A DNA stretch of 64,000 nt, taken from Aradus depressus. Its lineage: Eukaryota; Arthropoda; Insecta; Hemiptera; Aradidae. Of the stretch, positions 12,019 to 22,925 are shown piece by piece. The stretch is taken from the NCBI GenBank assembly GCA_963662175.1, contig OY759215.1, positions 48,191,213-48,255,212 on the forward strand, read 5' to 3'. The notes below the pieces were generated by a model, which ran no database searches, had not been told where the DNA came from, and saw only the letters and a program-made list of their open reading frames with translations. Position 1 is the stretch's first letter. The number at the start of each line of letters is the position of its first letter. The translations under genes and the position numbers were made by a program.

Positions 12019-12125
12019 GGCTATACGAAGTATAGGGGGTTATGCATTAGGTCAGAAATTCGAAGTTGAGTTTTCACAATTTCATATATTCCGACACCCC
12101 GATTTCGGAAAAGAAAGAAGAATAG
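12019..12125 (+). repeat. Rep-B 5' fragment
   Basis: Shows the family's palindromic start ctatacgaagtataggggg followed by aattcgaagttgagttttca. Truncated after about 100 bp; a short TG microsatellite lies at 12139-12158. Confidence 0.7.
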
Positions 12126-12329
12126 AAAATCTGTTCTATATGTGTGTGTGTGTGTGTGAATACGATAACACTCGATAGCATGGATGTATGCATGGAAACA
12201 CTCAGGTGAGCATCTTATCACTCCTACCTTTGAAATAGTTATAAATAATGACTCAGGGAGGATTCAAAGACATTTTCTTTTTAAAACTTTCGAAAATTGT
12301 GATACCCTTATAGTGGTTCTGATAAAAAA

Positions 12330-13045
12330 GAGAGTCTGACGTCTTCTCCATCCGAACAACAGAAGAGTAGGCTCATCTATGTCGAGTCACTAGTGAAGTA
12401 CAGGGCCTTGGTCCGACAAAGAGTGCCTCAAGTGGTCATCCAAGGTTTCCAGCCTTACATCATAAAGTCCTACAGGAGAAAGGGTATGCCGCGTCCCGAA
12501 TCACTAACGCATGGTCCAAAATAAAAGTGCCAGTCCCGGTGTCCTTTTTTGACATAACGAGCAGATTTCTGAAATTGAAGGCTTGGACTGCACAAAAATC
12601 AAAATAGACGAGTCAAGGAAAAAGAGTTCAGTAGAGTAATGCCTTCAATGCAAGGTTTTTGGGCATACAAGGACATACTAAAGGCACACACACCGAGGTG
12701 TCTGATGTGGCAGCGAACACAACTCGGGGAGATGCAACAAGCCCTGGACTGTTCCAGCTAGATGCACCAACAAGGGATGCCAGTTGTATAAAAAGCAGCT
12801 CCGATACGTGAGGGAAGCAGTCATAAGCACTTCAGAAGCAGCGCTTCCACCCCAACAAGGACCAGAAGACATTCTCTTCTTTGGCTCAAGTCACCGCCAG
12901 GAAACTGGCCGCCACTCCAGAGGACAACCCACTTCTCGGCAAGCCTGAGAGTCAGTGGTCAGTTAATGGTCTCTCATCTCAACTTCATATCAGGTATCTA
13001 CCAGATAGTCCAACCGTTTTAACCTTCTTAGTCTCTGGCAGACAA
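12330..13045 (+). pseudogene. LINE ORF1 (gag-like, CCHC zinc-knuckle) relic
   Basis: Translation in broken frames gives PVPVSFFDI, then KIKIDESRKKSS, then a knuckle-like QCKVFGHTRTY and HTPRCLMWQRTQLGEMQ. The order (basic strand, C-x-x-C-Q-x-F-G-H-T, then PRC-x-x-C) is that of Jockey-type retrotransposon gag proteins. Stops and frameshifts make it dead. Plus strand, antisense to the host gene. Confidence 0.65.
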
Positions 13046-13394
13046 TAACCTGACTGTGGGAGTGCTAAATTTTGCCTATCCATGTATAATTAGGTTTTTA
13101 ACGAGTATCTGTCGCGCGCTCAACGTTTTTTCATCTCCAAGCTTGAGCACAGCAGGAAATATGACGTCGCCAGACAGAGCAGTTTCTTCATTAGGAGAAA
13201 AGAAGGAAGAAAAGAAACGTAATTTATTCATTAGACATGATGATGAATAATGAATATGTAAATTGCATTTTCTCCATTTTTCCTCTAATTGAATTCATTT
13301 ATTTTAGGGCTTAACACCCGGATTACTTCTTTTTGAGTAAAGAACTAATCCGTCTTAGTCGCCAGAAAAAATTAATTAAAAGTATAAATAAACT
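13046..13394. other. Intronic sequence, possible SINE crumb
   Basis: Around 13050-13135, gactgtgggagtgctaaatt and aacgagtatctgtcgcgcgc recall the minus-strand SINE middle, strongly eroded. The rest is AT-rich. Confidence 0.35.
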
Positions 13395-13710
13395 GAAAAA
13401 ATAAAAAAATAAATTGATATGACCATAACAGGGTTTTCTCCACTAAGCACGTTTTTACAAATCACTCTATCGCCCCCTCCCCTCTATCAAATCATTTCAC
13501 ACTGGCGTTACTGGGTGTAAAAAAGTAATGTGTTGGTGACAGGTTTTTTTTTGTTTCATTGTACAGCGTAATTCTGAGAGTGAATTTCTTATACACACTA
13601 GGTAACGAAATATGAAATTATTTTTAAAGGGGAGTATTGTGATCCGTAAAAATGTGATTGGAATAAGAAGTCCTGTTTTGGTCACATCACATATATTTCA
13701 TTTTTATCCT
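13395..13710. mobile_element. Rep-D foldback MITE
   Basis: The left part (atatgaccataacaggg, acgtttttacaaatcactct, ggcgttactgggtgtaaa) is an imperfect inverse of the right part, which ends aagtcctgttttggtcacat. Another inverted copy is at 30805-31064, and single arms are at 28010-28142 and 42545-42665. Confidence 0.65.
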
Positions 13711-15299
13711 TTTAATTAAAAAAAAAATATTAGAGATATTTTAAAATTCGTTGCTATGCGTTATAATTTAATATATGTATTTTTTTTTTTTTGGTCTTAT
13801 GGTTAATGCATATTGGCCATGGTAGATGCCTATGGTTAATGTACAAAACTAAAGACGGAAACCGAGAAGAGAACCAGGGGGCACAGAACTAGCGGCGAGG
13901 CCGGACCACAGGACAAGAAACCACATGCCTGGGCCGTTCTCTGCAGGCACACATGTCATAGCGTAGGCATTAGAGCAGCAAGGCTTGGGAAGGAGGAATA
14001 GTGTATCGAATTTAGAAGTTATGTTTAAGGCATACATTTCTATGCTCTTACCATGGTATGGAATAACGGAAATAAATAATATCATTATTTATGCAGGACT
14101 GTTACATTTTCAAGGAAAACATAAACACAAGGAAAGTTTTACAGAAAATCCTTGCTTAACGGATGATGGAAAGCTCTTTTATATGAAAATATCATTCATT
14201 TAAGAGGAAAGGTTGGCCAGACTTATTGAATATCTGAGTCACTTCATCACACTTCAGTAGTTTAATATAATCTAAAGGATCCTTTGTTTTTAGAGTTCAG
14301 TAGGTCGAACACCATTTGCGGAACTTTATCAACGAGTGCTTGACGTCTGTCTGTAAACACCGTTTTTGTGTATGGGTTCACTGGAAAAGAAGGAATGAAT
14401 GAAATTTCAATAGTAAAACTGTTAATGTAACAATAGTTAATTTGTTCAATTCATTTTTTGGTAAAATGTGCTATGATAACTAAAATAAGATATATGTGAA
14501 TATATATATATCATAGAGTATATATATACCTATATATATATATACTCTATGAAGAAACGTATCCCATCTGTAACTTTGTTCGGGTGTATTCGTTTGTTTT
14601 TTCGTCACAGTTTCATGAGAGGACTACAGTTTATAATTTTTAAGGGGGGGTGAGGGGAGCTAAGATGTTTACATCAATAGTATTTGCAGATTACCAGATG
14701 TACCTATGATGGTCCTTTAGGAATTCCTAGAGATCACTTAAAGACATGCTTCAAGAACATGCACATTCGATGAGTTTGTCGTTCTTTGGTTCCTCACTAA
14801 ATATGTTACTCTATAAAATATAGTACATAACTTATATGCCAATTTATTTTGATGAAAACAGAAACTTGGGGACACCCTAACAACGGGTTTGAGGTGATAT
14901 AGCCAGCCATTCCACAATTATGAGAAAAATATTTTCGTTAGCTACATTCACACTTTCATAAGAAGCCACACAAAAGTTATTTTTGAAATTCTCCAAAACG
15001 AATTTTGAATCATCTTTAGGAGCGAAGAAGACACCATTATTTTTTCCAGATGTTTAGCATCATAACCTAGGATTATAGAAGGAAGGAGGTTTCGGGTTGG
15101 TAATCCATGTATTGAGTTCAGTTTTCATAGGATCAGCAACATTTTTTTTTTTGGTACAGATGATAAGTAGAGTACGAACTGTGGTAAGCCAACTGTATCG
15201 GTTTTGTGAACACTGACTGACGGGTAGGTCTAATGATCCGGGGTAGGAGATCTATAGCTCTCTCCGTCCGTAGTTATACACCCATCTGGGTCACCATTA
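13711..15299. other. Intronic sequence, unassigned
   Basis: Contains a GC-richer patch at 13850-13990 and an AT microsatellite with an internal palindrome at 14500-14552. No gene or family recognised. Confidence 0.3.
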
Positions 15300-15880
15300 C
15301 ATCAATTTTGCTGGTTTTTATCTTATTTATCATTGAAGATCAATTTGACTTTTGAAGGAATAAAGTGAATTTCATTTGAATAGTGTGATAATTTAAAAAA
15401 TGTATAATTTAAAAATAATAATAATTAAGATAATAATAAAAATTAAAATAAACAAAAAATAATAATTAAAATTAATAAAAATTAAACAAATAAAATTATC
15501 ACACTTACAGTCGCAATTTTTGCTGGTCTTTTACTTCATTTTGCTTTCCACAGTAGCTTCCGAAAAGGACCCTAATAAAAATATCGAAAGTTGAAGACTT
15601 CAACTTTGAAGAAAGTGCACTATTTAAAAAAAAATTCAATTAATAATTATTTCATTTGGATTTCTTCTAAAATAAAATATATATATGTATTCTGAGATGC
15701 CATAAAATTTTTCTAAATTTGCAAAATGTTCAATCTAATCCAAAGGTATTATCTTACTTGGTTGACAGGGAAAATGAATAACATAGAATCGAGAGAACAA
15801 AAATTGGGTTTATTAATAATAAAAAAAATATAAGAAAATAAAAAAAAAAATCATTTACAAAAATTCTTACTATTTTCTAA
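15300..15880 (-). repeat. Rep-E, minus strand, interrupted by a transposon
   Basis: The inverse of the Rep-E end (ctttccacagtagcttccga, gaagaaagtgcac, gccataaaatttttctaaat, ttggttgacagggaaaatg). The family resumes at 16508-16690 (aacttgttaagcctaaacc) after the inserted element 15881-16504. Confidence 0.65.
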
Positions 15881-16504
15881 GGGGCTGTTCACAAACTACG
15901 TCACACGCCTAGTGGGGGGGGGAGGGGGGGAGGAGGGGGTTTATAACTTATGTGATGATTGTGACGGTGGGGAGGGGGGACTAAAAAAAAATGACGTCAC
16001 GTTTATTATTACACTTTAAAATAAGGGCGTAGACAATTTTCTACAAATTAATTTCATGCAAAATTTTTTATCGTTAATTTTTTATTAAATTCATGTTATT
16101 AAAGTAAAATAACATATTTAAATAAAATTCATTTTATGTATAAACTTGTTTTATTTCCATTGCATATATGAATAGTTTGTACAATATTACATGTTTTGTG
16201 ATTTTTACAGCAACAATAGGTGTATATAATTTTTAAAGGAATAAACAAATTGAGATTAGCTAAAAAATCGTCAATGTATGTTGTATTTATGATAAGTTGA
16301 AGGTTTATTATTTTTATACAATTTAGTACTTCTTTTTTAAAAAAAATTTCAGTTTAAATTGGGGGGGGGGGGGGGAGGGGGGGGTCATGAAAAAATGACG
16401 TCACTTTTAGGGGGGATTCAATTAAATGTGACCAATTGTGACAAGGGGAAGGGAGGGGGTTAAAAACACCTCAAAATTGCGTGACGTAGTTTGTGAACGG
16501 CCCC
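15881..16504. mobile_element. PIF/Harbinger-like non-autonomous DNA transposon
   Basis: Terminal inverted repeats ggggctgttcacaaactacg at 15881 and gtagtttgtgaacggcccc ending 16504, flanked by TAA on both sides (15878-15880, 16505-16507). A TWA target duplication and GGG...GTTCA termini are typical of Harbinger elements. No transposase. The subterminal regions hold long G runs and paired tgacgtcac sites, likely protein-binding or quadruplex-prone (inference). Confidence 0.8.
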
Positions 16505-16507
16505 TAA

Positions 16508-16690
16508 AACTATATTAGTTTTTTTTCGGTGGCCACTCTTTAATTTTTTTACATTGGGCATATATTTATGAATAAAAAGTACTTTCTTTTGTTATGTAGC
16601 TCACTTTTTTTGTCCTTGGCTCATTTTCGTACTTTAACTTGTTAAGCCTAAACCACTCTCCTTCAATTTGTTCCTATTACCATGTATTGG
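16508..16690 (-). repeat. Rep-E, minus strand, remainder
   Basis: Continuation of the copy at 15300-15880 on the far side of the inserted Harbinger-like element. It ends in a TTA microsatellite. Confidence 0.55.
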
Positions 16691-17139
16691 TTTAACTGAA
16701 ATAAATTTATTATTATTATTATTATTATTAAATCTATTACAAATATACTCGTAATATTAGAGTACGTTCGAATAGTAAAGGTTACATGAAATAACCAACT
16801 GACAAAAATAAAATGACCCAATATCAGAATTTCATTTAATGGATTAGACTGACAAAGAACGATATGAGTAAGGAAGGTCGTATCGCAGATATACGGGAGG
16901 CTTCTGACTAGACAGATAGGTTGGCTTAGCCCTAATCCTCTCGAGCCCTCATCTGGGCCTCGGTCCTTATCTGGCATGAGGGTCCTTTACTTGGTTACAC
17001 TCGTCTTTGATGTTATCATACTTTGACAGAACTTCCCAAGCACTGCTTCCAAGTCCAAGTACCTTTGTCAGCTGGTGCCTATCACACCAAGTATAGTTTT
17101 GTAACTTCAACTTAAAACTTATAATATGTAATATTGATT
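16691..17139. other. Intronic sequence, unassigned
   Basis: A TTA microsatellite lies near 16710-16728, and a more GC-rich block at 16860-16990 has no recognised family. Confidence 0.3.
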
Positions 17140-17770
17140 CTAATTTTTAGACGATTTAACGATGGGCATAAAAAAAACTGAGAGGGTTGTGGAGGTGAGA
17201 TGAAATGTGAAGGAGTGAGAAAAGTGTTTAGGCTTAAAGTGTGGTAAACAAAAAGGTGTGACATAACATTGAAAAAGATGCGCAAAGGAGGTACTTTTAT
17301 TTATTTATTTGTTTTATATGCCCTAAATAACTTTAATAAGAAGAATGACCAATATTTATTAGTTTATAAGATATCTTTTTTAAAAATTAATTCAATGTTT
17401 TTTTTTATTTTTCATTATTTAGTTAACTTTTTAATGTAGATTTAATTAAACAAACCCAAATATTGGTTCTCTTATTCTACGTTATTCATTTTTCCTGTTA
17501 ACCCAGTAAGATAATTTATTTATACCTTTGAATTAGACTTAATATTTTTGCAAAACTTAGAAAAAACAATATGGCATCTCTTTAGTAAATTTAGAAGAAA
17601 GTCAAATGAAAAGTTAGTTTATTGAAATTTTTTTAAAAAGACATGCACTTTCTTCAAAATTGCACGTCTTGAACTTTTGATATTTTTTATTAGGGCCCTT
17701 TACGGAAACTACTGTAGAAATTAAAATTTAGTAAAAGACCAGAGCTATAAATTTTCTAGAGGAAATGTGG
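17140..17770 (+). repeat. Rep-E copy
   Basis: Matches 46117-46840: gtgtttaggcttaaagtgtg, ttcctgttaacccagtaaga, tggcatctctttagtaaa, gcactttcttcaaaattgca and ggaaactactgtagaaatt. Confidence 0.7.
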
Positions 17771-17923
17771 TAATATTATTAAATAATTATATTTAATAAT
17801 TATTATTAATTCAATTATTTTTTATATACCTATCTATTTTAAATAATTCTCATTATTACAATGTTGAATTAATGATGAACATTACAATATTATTCATTGA
17901 TTATATGAAAAAAAAATTTAGAA

Positions 17924-17990
17924 ACTGATGATGGAAGTTCTTTTCGAAACGTCTGTATTTGTTATGTCGTAAAAACTAAAAAAAATATAG
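17924..17990 (+). ncRNA. Hammerhead-like motif in an unclassified repeat
   Basis: CTGATGA, extra T, then a stem GGAA/TTTC around a GTTCT loop, then GAAAC. The downstream block gtctgtatttgttatgtcgt is shared, in eroded form, with 31800-31860. The motif is degenerate and unproven as a ribozyme. Confidence 0.35.
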
Positions 17991-18189
17991 TTGATGCAAA
18001 AATATATATTATTATTTTAAAAAAACAATGTCATTAGGAACATTCACTGTCTGATTGTTCACCATTGGGACCCACCCGGAGGAGAAAGAAGAGCAGGAAT
18101 GACTGATCTCTTACCTAGCTTTCGTTTTTGTCTCTTATAACAAGCAGGGAGAATCGGATTTACTTGCCTTTTCCCTAATAGGTCTTAAT

Positions 18190-18345
18190 CCAATCAATAA
18201 AGGTAGAAGACAAAGTCATCGGTGAATCACCGGCAGTGTACTTCCCCAGTTTTAATTAATTAATTAAGTTTTCGCACTCTCTCCAAAAACAATCGACCGT
18301 TTGAGCTAAAAAGCTTCGGAATTTTCATATGAAATTTTGTAGGTA
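18190..18345 (-). repeat. Rep-B 3' end, minus strand
   Basis: Terminal hairpin atcggtgaatcaccggcagt, then acttccccagttttaatta, then aacaatcgaccgtttgagct. Cut by a SINE scrap. Confidence 0.75.
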
Positions 18346-18349
18346 ACCA

Positions 18350-18421
18350 GGTACTCCTTAAAGACGTCTAATTTAAGTATCTAAACCTGGGTAACAAAAT
18401 TTAGGACTCCCACAGTAGAGC
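18350..18421 (+). mobile_element. SINE scrap
   Basis: ggtactccttaaagacgtct then tttaggactcccacagtaga: the middle to start of the 3' module only, truncated at both ends. Confidence 0.6.
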
Positions 18422-18519
18422 TAACAAACAAGGGATAAAAGCATTGAATGCTTAGGTCCCTAGGTGAATACACCATCCATCTCAATATATCTATCAACCT
18501 AAAATAGGTTTCAAAGTTG

Positions 18520-18800
18520 AAAGTCGTCGGTGAATTAATCAATCACTTTTTCGTTCTCCTTTCAAAGCTAATAGACTGTTTGGGAATATTTGACTAACAA
18601 AGTGACTGTTGAATCCTCATAATAAATGTTGTGTCGATATATTCATTACATGGCAGTTATTAGGGTGTTTGAGTTGAACTCCTATCTGATCCCTCCTTCC
18701 CCTTTGTCCGATTCCGCTGAAAATAAATAGGTGTCGTCCTATTGGGGTTCTGGATAAACATATAAAATTTAGTATATATTCTATGGACGTAATTATTACA
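18520..18800 (-). repeat. Rep-B copy, minus strand
   Basis: agtcgtcggtgaattaatca, then ttagggtgtttgagttgaac, tgtccgattccgctgaaaat and gttctggataaacatataaa. Internally rearranged and short. Confidence 0.7.
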
Positions 18801-19007
18801 CCGAAAAGAAAGTTTCAATTCAAGAAGTACATTTCAGAAAGTTGCATTCAATAAATCATTCATTAATTTTTTTTCAAATATGAAAGACTGTTGAAAACAT
18901 CAAAGGAAAAGAATAAAAATGGAAGGGAACATATTGGTTACAATTTCTTTATGTTATTTTACTTATATAATTATGTTTCTACCTTAAGACTATATTAATA
19001 TTTCTAT

Positions 19008-19254
19008 TTGTAGGAATATTGAGGATCAGTTAAAGATGGAAGAAAACACTATCATCAGGGCCTACAAACATGGGGGGGAATCAAGATTAGAATCACAATT
19101 AAACAAAATTAGTTTGTTTGATTGTGATTCTAATCTTGATTCCCCCCCCCCCCCCCATGTTTGTAGGCCCTGATGATGATATAAAATATATCGAAACGTT
19201 GGCGTTTGAATAGTGTTTTCTTCCATCTTTGACTGACCCTCAATATTCCTACAA
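19008..19254. mobile_element. Foldback element with asymmetric hammerhead-like insert
   Basis: Arms from 19008 and back from 19254 pair over about 100 bp around a 5-nt loop near 19110. Left and right arms share aagatggaagaaaacacta, cagggcctacaaacatgg and aatcaagattagaatcaca (or complements). The right arm alone contains an extra stretch of about 33 nt, 19170-19202, that completes CTGATGA, T, GATATA-AAA-TATATC, GAAACG. C/G homopolymers differ in length between arms (8 G against 15 C). Confidence 0.85.
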
Positions 19255-19337
19255 TTAAAATCGACAGTCGCTAATCAACATCTACATTAATACTTCTAGT
19301 TAATTGAACGTTCATGTTCATGTTTAAATGAGAAATA

Positions 19338-19650
19338 AAAAGGTTGTAGGTGAATTACCGACAATGTACTTCACCAGCACGAATTAATCAGCTAACTTTG
19401 TGTTAAGCCTCCCCCCTAATGCCCCTTTCTCTTTGGTCGATTTGGCTAAAAATCAATGGATATCGTGGGTAGAGGGTTCACATATAAAATGTTGATACAT
19501 TCATGCTCTCCGAAGATATTGTGTTAACAACAACACAGCGCACAGAAACAGACAGACAGATTTTTTTCTCATATTTGGAATCTAGAGGTCGAAAAACATG
19601 AAATTCTGACTGATTACATAACTTCCCCTATACTTCGTATAGCTAGGGAA
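19338..19650 (-). repeat. Rep-B copy, minus strand, with palindromic end
   Basis: Starts gtaggtgaattaccgacaat and runs through taatgcccctttctctttgg, ggaatctagaggtcgaaaaa and cttcgtatagctaggg. Internally deleted relative to 33527-34215. Confidence 0.8.
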
Positions 19651-19950
19651 AGTAAAAAACGCAAATAATTCAACGAAACGTTGGACGTTATTCACAATTG
19701 TAGCTCCAGTTATTAATAAGATATTTTGTATCCAACATTAATTTTTCTAATGAAATCCTCATTTAATAGACTCTCTTAATAGACTTTTAATTTGATTTAG
19801 TGAGATAACAGTCGCCCGGATGACGGCTAAGATAATAAGAAATAAATTATATTAGATTAAGAGAAACATTAAATTGGTACATTTTATTATAACTCAGCAG
19901 AGAGGCATCCATTTCATATTTCAGAGAGGAGACCAATGCTGGAACATTAC

Positions 19951-20200
19951 TATTACCAAAGCGCTCTTTTCATCTCTCTGGTGGACATGAGCCCGACTCT
20001 ATAATTTTTTTCACCTGGGCTAAAGTTCTTTAATGAGTACCTGACATCGTACAGGCTTGGGGACCATCGCTTAACTTCCATCTGAAGGACGGCGTGCTCA
20101 ATGTCTTTTCACCTCCTAGAAAAAAAAAAAACATAATGGCCTCTGCTGGGTTTAGATCTTGAGCTCAGCAGTCTAGCACGCTACATCTGAGCCCTCTAAG
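19951..20200 (-). mobile_element. SINE copy, minus strand
   Basis: 3' module gctctttt...ggtggacatgagcccgac, middle catcgcttaacttccatctg and head remnant gatcttgagctcagcagtct. The B box is damaged (gggtttagatc). The flanking 20198-20275 is the inverse of 21190-21268, so two SINEs point away from a shared flank. Confidence 0.8.
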
Positions 20201-20275
20201 AAAAAGGATTGATATTACTGCAAAAAATTAAAAACTTTTTTTTTTTTGAGATATTGTCTGTTCTATAAAAACTTA

Positions 20276-20430
20276 AGTGCTCAAGGCATTTTTACCACCC
20301 AGATACAATTTCCTTGCGAGATGCATAAGAATGTTCTGTCAGTTTGATGTGTGCGAACCATGCTTATGTATCACGTAAAAATCCGCACTCCTCAAGAAAC
20401 CAATCTTGATGGTATAATTTCGAAACTATT
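20276..20430 (-). repeat. SINE-variant fragment, first copy
   Basis: gtgctcaaggcatttttacc, cacccagatac, then ccttgcgagatgcataagaa and cttgatggtataatttcgaa. Repeated directly at 21031-21178. The ending resembles an eroded CTGANGATGG...GAAAC motif. Confidence 0.55.
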
Positions 20431-20484
20431 TTTTTTATTCTATTCAGCGCCCACTCAATATTATTCAGTAAATTTGACTGAACT

Positions 20485-20575
20485 ATAAAAATTATCGTCG
20501 GTGAATCACCGGTAATGTACTTCCCCAGGACGAATTAATCAATTTAGTTTTCGTTCTCCCTCCACTATCAATGTC
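20485..20575 (-). repeat. Rep-B terminal fragment
   Basis: tcgtcggtgaatcaccggta, tgtacttccccaggacgaat, agttttcgttctccctcca: only the terminal 90 bp. Confidence 0.75.
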
Positions 20576-20843
20576 CGATGATGTGACTGATTTTAATCTT
20601 ATTAAATTCTCTCTAAAATCATTTTATTAAATGCACAAACATCATTTCATGCACACCACTTATAAATTACTTAAAATATATAAATTAGTTTTAGTTTGAA
20701 TTTAATATTTTTTTTTAGTTTTATCACTGTAATTGAAAAAGGTATGATAATATTCCAGACAAAACAAACTAAGTCCTATCTGTACAGCCACGGGGACATC
20801 CAAATTGAAATACCAACCCATTTCTTTACATTAGTTGTTATTT

Positions 20844-21062
20844 TAACTCATGACCGGACTTGAACTTCAAGGTCATATCGCCTACTACCAGAGAGCACTT
20901 TCGTCGCTCTGGTAGGCATGAGTCCTACTGTGGGTCTCCTGGTTTTTTAACTCAGAATATGAGTCTTTAACGAGTACCTGACATATTACAGGCACGAGAG
21001 CATCGCTTAACGTCTCATCCGAAGAATAGCGTGCTCGAGGCATTTTTACCACCCAGATACAC
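20844..21062 (-). mobile_element. SINE copy, minus strand, headless
   Basis: aactcatgaccggacttgaa, ggtcatatcgcctactacca, gtctttaacgagtacctgac and gcatcgcttaacgtctcatc. Instead of a tRNA-like head it runs into the variant tail shared with 20276-20430. Confidence 0.8.
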
Positions 21063-21267
21063 TTTCCTTGCGAGATGCATGAGAATGTTCTGTGAGTTTG
21101 ATGTGATGGTTCGCACTCATCAAACTGACTTACTTTAAATATAACCAATCTTGACGATGGTATAATTTCGAAACCGGTAGTATATTTATATAGTTTTTAT
21201 AGAAGAGACAATACTCAAAAAAAAATTTTTTTTAATTTTGTGCAGGTAATATCAATACTTTTTCTTA
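21063..21267. repeat. SINE-variant tail and inverted flank
   Basis: The first part repeats 20310-20430 directly. 21190-21267 (gtttttatagaagagacaat to atactttttcttagagggc) is the inverse of 20198-20275. Confidence 0.55.
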
Positions 21268-21556
21268 GAGGGCGCTGGTAGCTCAGAGGTAGCGTGCTAG
21301 CCTACTGAGCTCAAGATTGCGGGTTCGAAACCTGGCAGAAGCCCTTATGCTATTTATCTGGGAGGTGAAACACATGGAACATGCCGTCCTTCAGATGGGA
21401 CGTTAAGCGAGTGTCCCGAGCCTATACGATGTCAAGTACTCATTAAAGACCCCTGAATAAAAATTTAGGGTAGGCAAAATTGAGGACTCCCTTAGTAGAG
21501 TCGGGCTCATGTCCACCAGAGTGACAAAAGAGCGATCTGGTAATAGACGATATTCT
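21268..21556 (+). mobile_element. SINE, full-length head, variant subfamily
   Basis: Head gagggcgctggtagctcaga (A box tagctcagagg) and gattgcgggttcgaaacctg (B box intact). Middle atgccgtccttcagatggga. The 3' module is slightly shortened, ending taatagacgatattc. Head wording differs from the ggcgccggtag subfamily. Confidence 0.88.
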
Positions 21557-21599
21557 TAAGCTACGTAAATTTGTGACACTAGCGTCATTAAATAGTATA

Positions 21600-21836
21600 G
21601 ATATTTACTGAATGAGTTGGAGCGATGCTGTACTCCGCAGGACCGGGGTAGGTCTGTCTGGGGATCTTCTGGCTTATCCTCTCCCTCCTCATCGTCCGGC
21701 ATCAAGTCCTCCAGGGACTCTGTCTTCCTCATCTGGGGCAGTCGGAAGTCGATCGGCTTCGAGCTGCGAAACAGTCGGGAAGTTGATCATTAGACATTTA
21801 GTAGAGACAGTACGACTGTGGGACTTGTAGATTGCA
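21600..21836. other. GC-rich segment before a conserved ORF
   Basis: Raised GC and a 72-codon plus-strand frame (21612-21830) rich in Ser and Pro. A stop separates it from the next frame. It could be the degraded upstream part of the transposon-like protein at 21837. Confidence 0.35.
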
Positions 21837-22202
21837 ATGACTTTTGAGGAACGAAATGCTTGGGATGCATTTAGAATTGTAGTGCAACAGTTTTTGGGCA
21901 ACATCAGAAGAGAGAATTACATGCAACTGATAGAAAATTTGATACAGAGTTACCATGTACTTGGATATAGAATGTTTGTGAAAATGCATTACTTGTTTTC
22001 TCATATTGATTTCTTTAGACCAAATTTAGGAGCTGTAAGCGAGGAACACGGTGAACGCTTTCACCAAGACATTCACCGCAAGGAAAGAAGTTATCTGGGA
22101 CGTTGGGACTGTGCTATGATGGGAGACTATGTATGGGATATAGAGCGTGCAGTGGGGTCAGAAAAACATAAGAGGAAAGGCCGTTCTCATGTACATTTTT
22201 AA
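21837..22202 (+). CDS. Transposon-associated conserved protein, C-terminal piece
   Basis: 121 codons ending at a natural-looking stop after KRKGRSHVHF, with AATAAA at 22316. Key segments are NAWDAFRIVVQQFLGN, MFVKMHYLFSHIDFFRPNLG and AVSEEHGERFHQDI, then RWDCAMMGDYVWDIER. From general knowledge, this EEHGERFHQDI-type segment recurs in many arthropod and cnidarian predictions annotated as uncharacterised and behaves like a multicopy transposon gene; its function is unknown to me. The frame is intact over this part, but the N-terminal portion is missing. No splice signal ties it to the host gene, and it is on the opposite strand. Confidence 0.6.
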   Translation: MTFEERNAWDAFRIVVQQFLGNIRRENYMQLIENLIQSYHVLGYRMFVKMHYLFSHIDFFRPNLGAVSEEHGERFHQDIHRKERSYLGRWDCAMMGDYVWDIERAVGSEKHKRKGRSHVHF

Positions 22203-22470
22203 AAGACACTATTGTTGTATGAAGATTCAATGTTATTCAATATTTTCGCTCTTATTCCTACCAATTCTTGAGGTACTGTATGTTAGATTTCTTCTGTAGG
22301 ACTCCAGTTATATTAAATAAACATATAATATTAGTAGCTTTTAAGAAAATTGAAAAATTTATTATCACAGCCAAAATATTGACACTTAAGAAAAACTACT
22401 TGTATATTCATAATCAGCATCATCAAATTAAACAATAAACACAAAAAAAACTAAGATAAACAAAAACTTG
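22203..22470. other. 3' flank of the transposon-like ORF
   Basis: Polyadenylation-like AATAAA at 22316. Otherwise AT-rich and unassigned. Confidence 0.3.
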
Positions 22471-22474
22471 GTCA

Positions 22475-22532
22475 AATTTAGTTACGTAGTGGGGAAATTA
22501 CATTGCCGGTGATTCACCGACGACATTTTTTT
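22475..22532 (+). repeat. Rep-B terminal fragment
   Basis: gtggggaaattacattgccg, ccggtgattcaccgacgaca, then poly-T. Only the hairpin end. Confidence 0.7.
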
Positions 22533-22925
22533 GTGTTGTGTGCGTCAGAGGCGAGTTGATTGATTTTATTAAAGACTGAAGATTGCCGCCTGGTTATTTT
22601 CCTTCCCTCAGTCCTTCTCCTAAGGACTTCTTCTCCGACAGTTCGCCCTCACTTTATCGATTTTCATTCCCCCTTTTTATTCCTCTCATTGCCTGCATTA
22701 TCATTTGGAATTTTCTCCACTTCTGACAAATTTCCCCAATTTCTGCTGAAATGACTGGAATCTTCAAATATTCACCAAAGATAAATCTAATAATGTTTCA
22801 GGTTCAAAAGGAATGAATCCTTTTCGAAACCTAAATTCACAAAAAAAGTGATATTTCAGTTGTTTTCATTAATGAATTCTTTAATACATTTTATTTTGTG
22901 CCTCAATTATTAAAGTGAAAAAAAA
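22533..22925. other. Intronic sequence with one strong hairpin
   Basis: A near-perfect hairpin lies at 22800-22833 (aggttcaaaagga, loop, tccttttcgaaacct). The rest is unassigned. Confidence 0.4.

Noticed and set aside
12019..12040. Resemblance of ctatacgaagtatag to a loxP arm (recombinase site)
   Set aside because: The word is the conserved palindromic start of a dispersed repeat family with many diverged copies. There is no 8-bp spacer or second arm as in loxP, and no recombinase.
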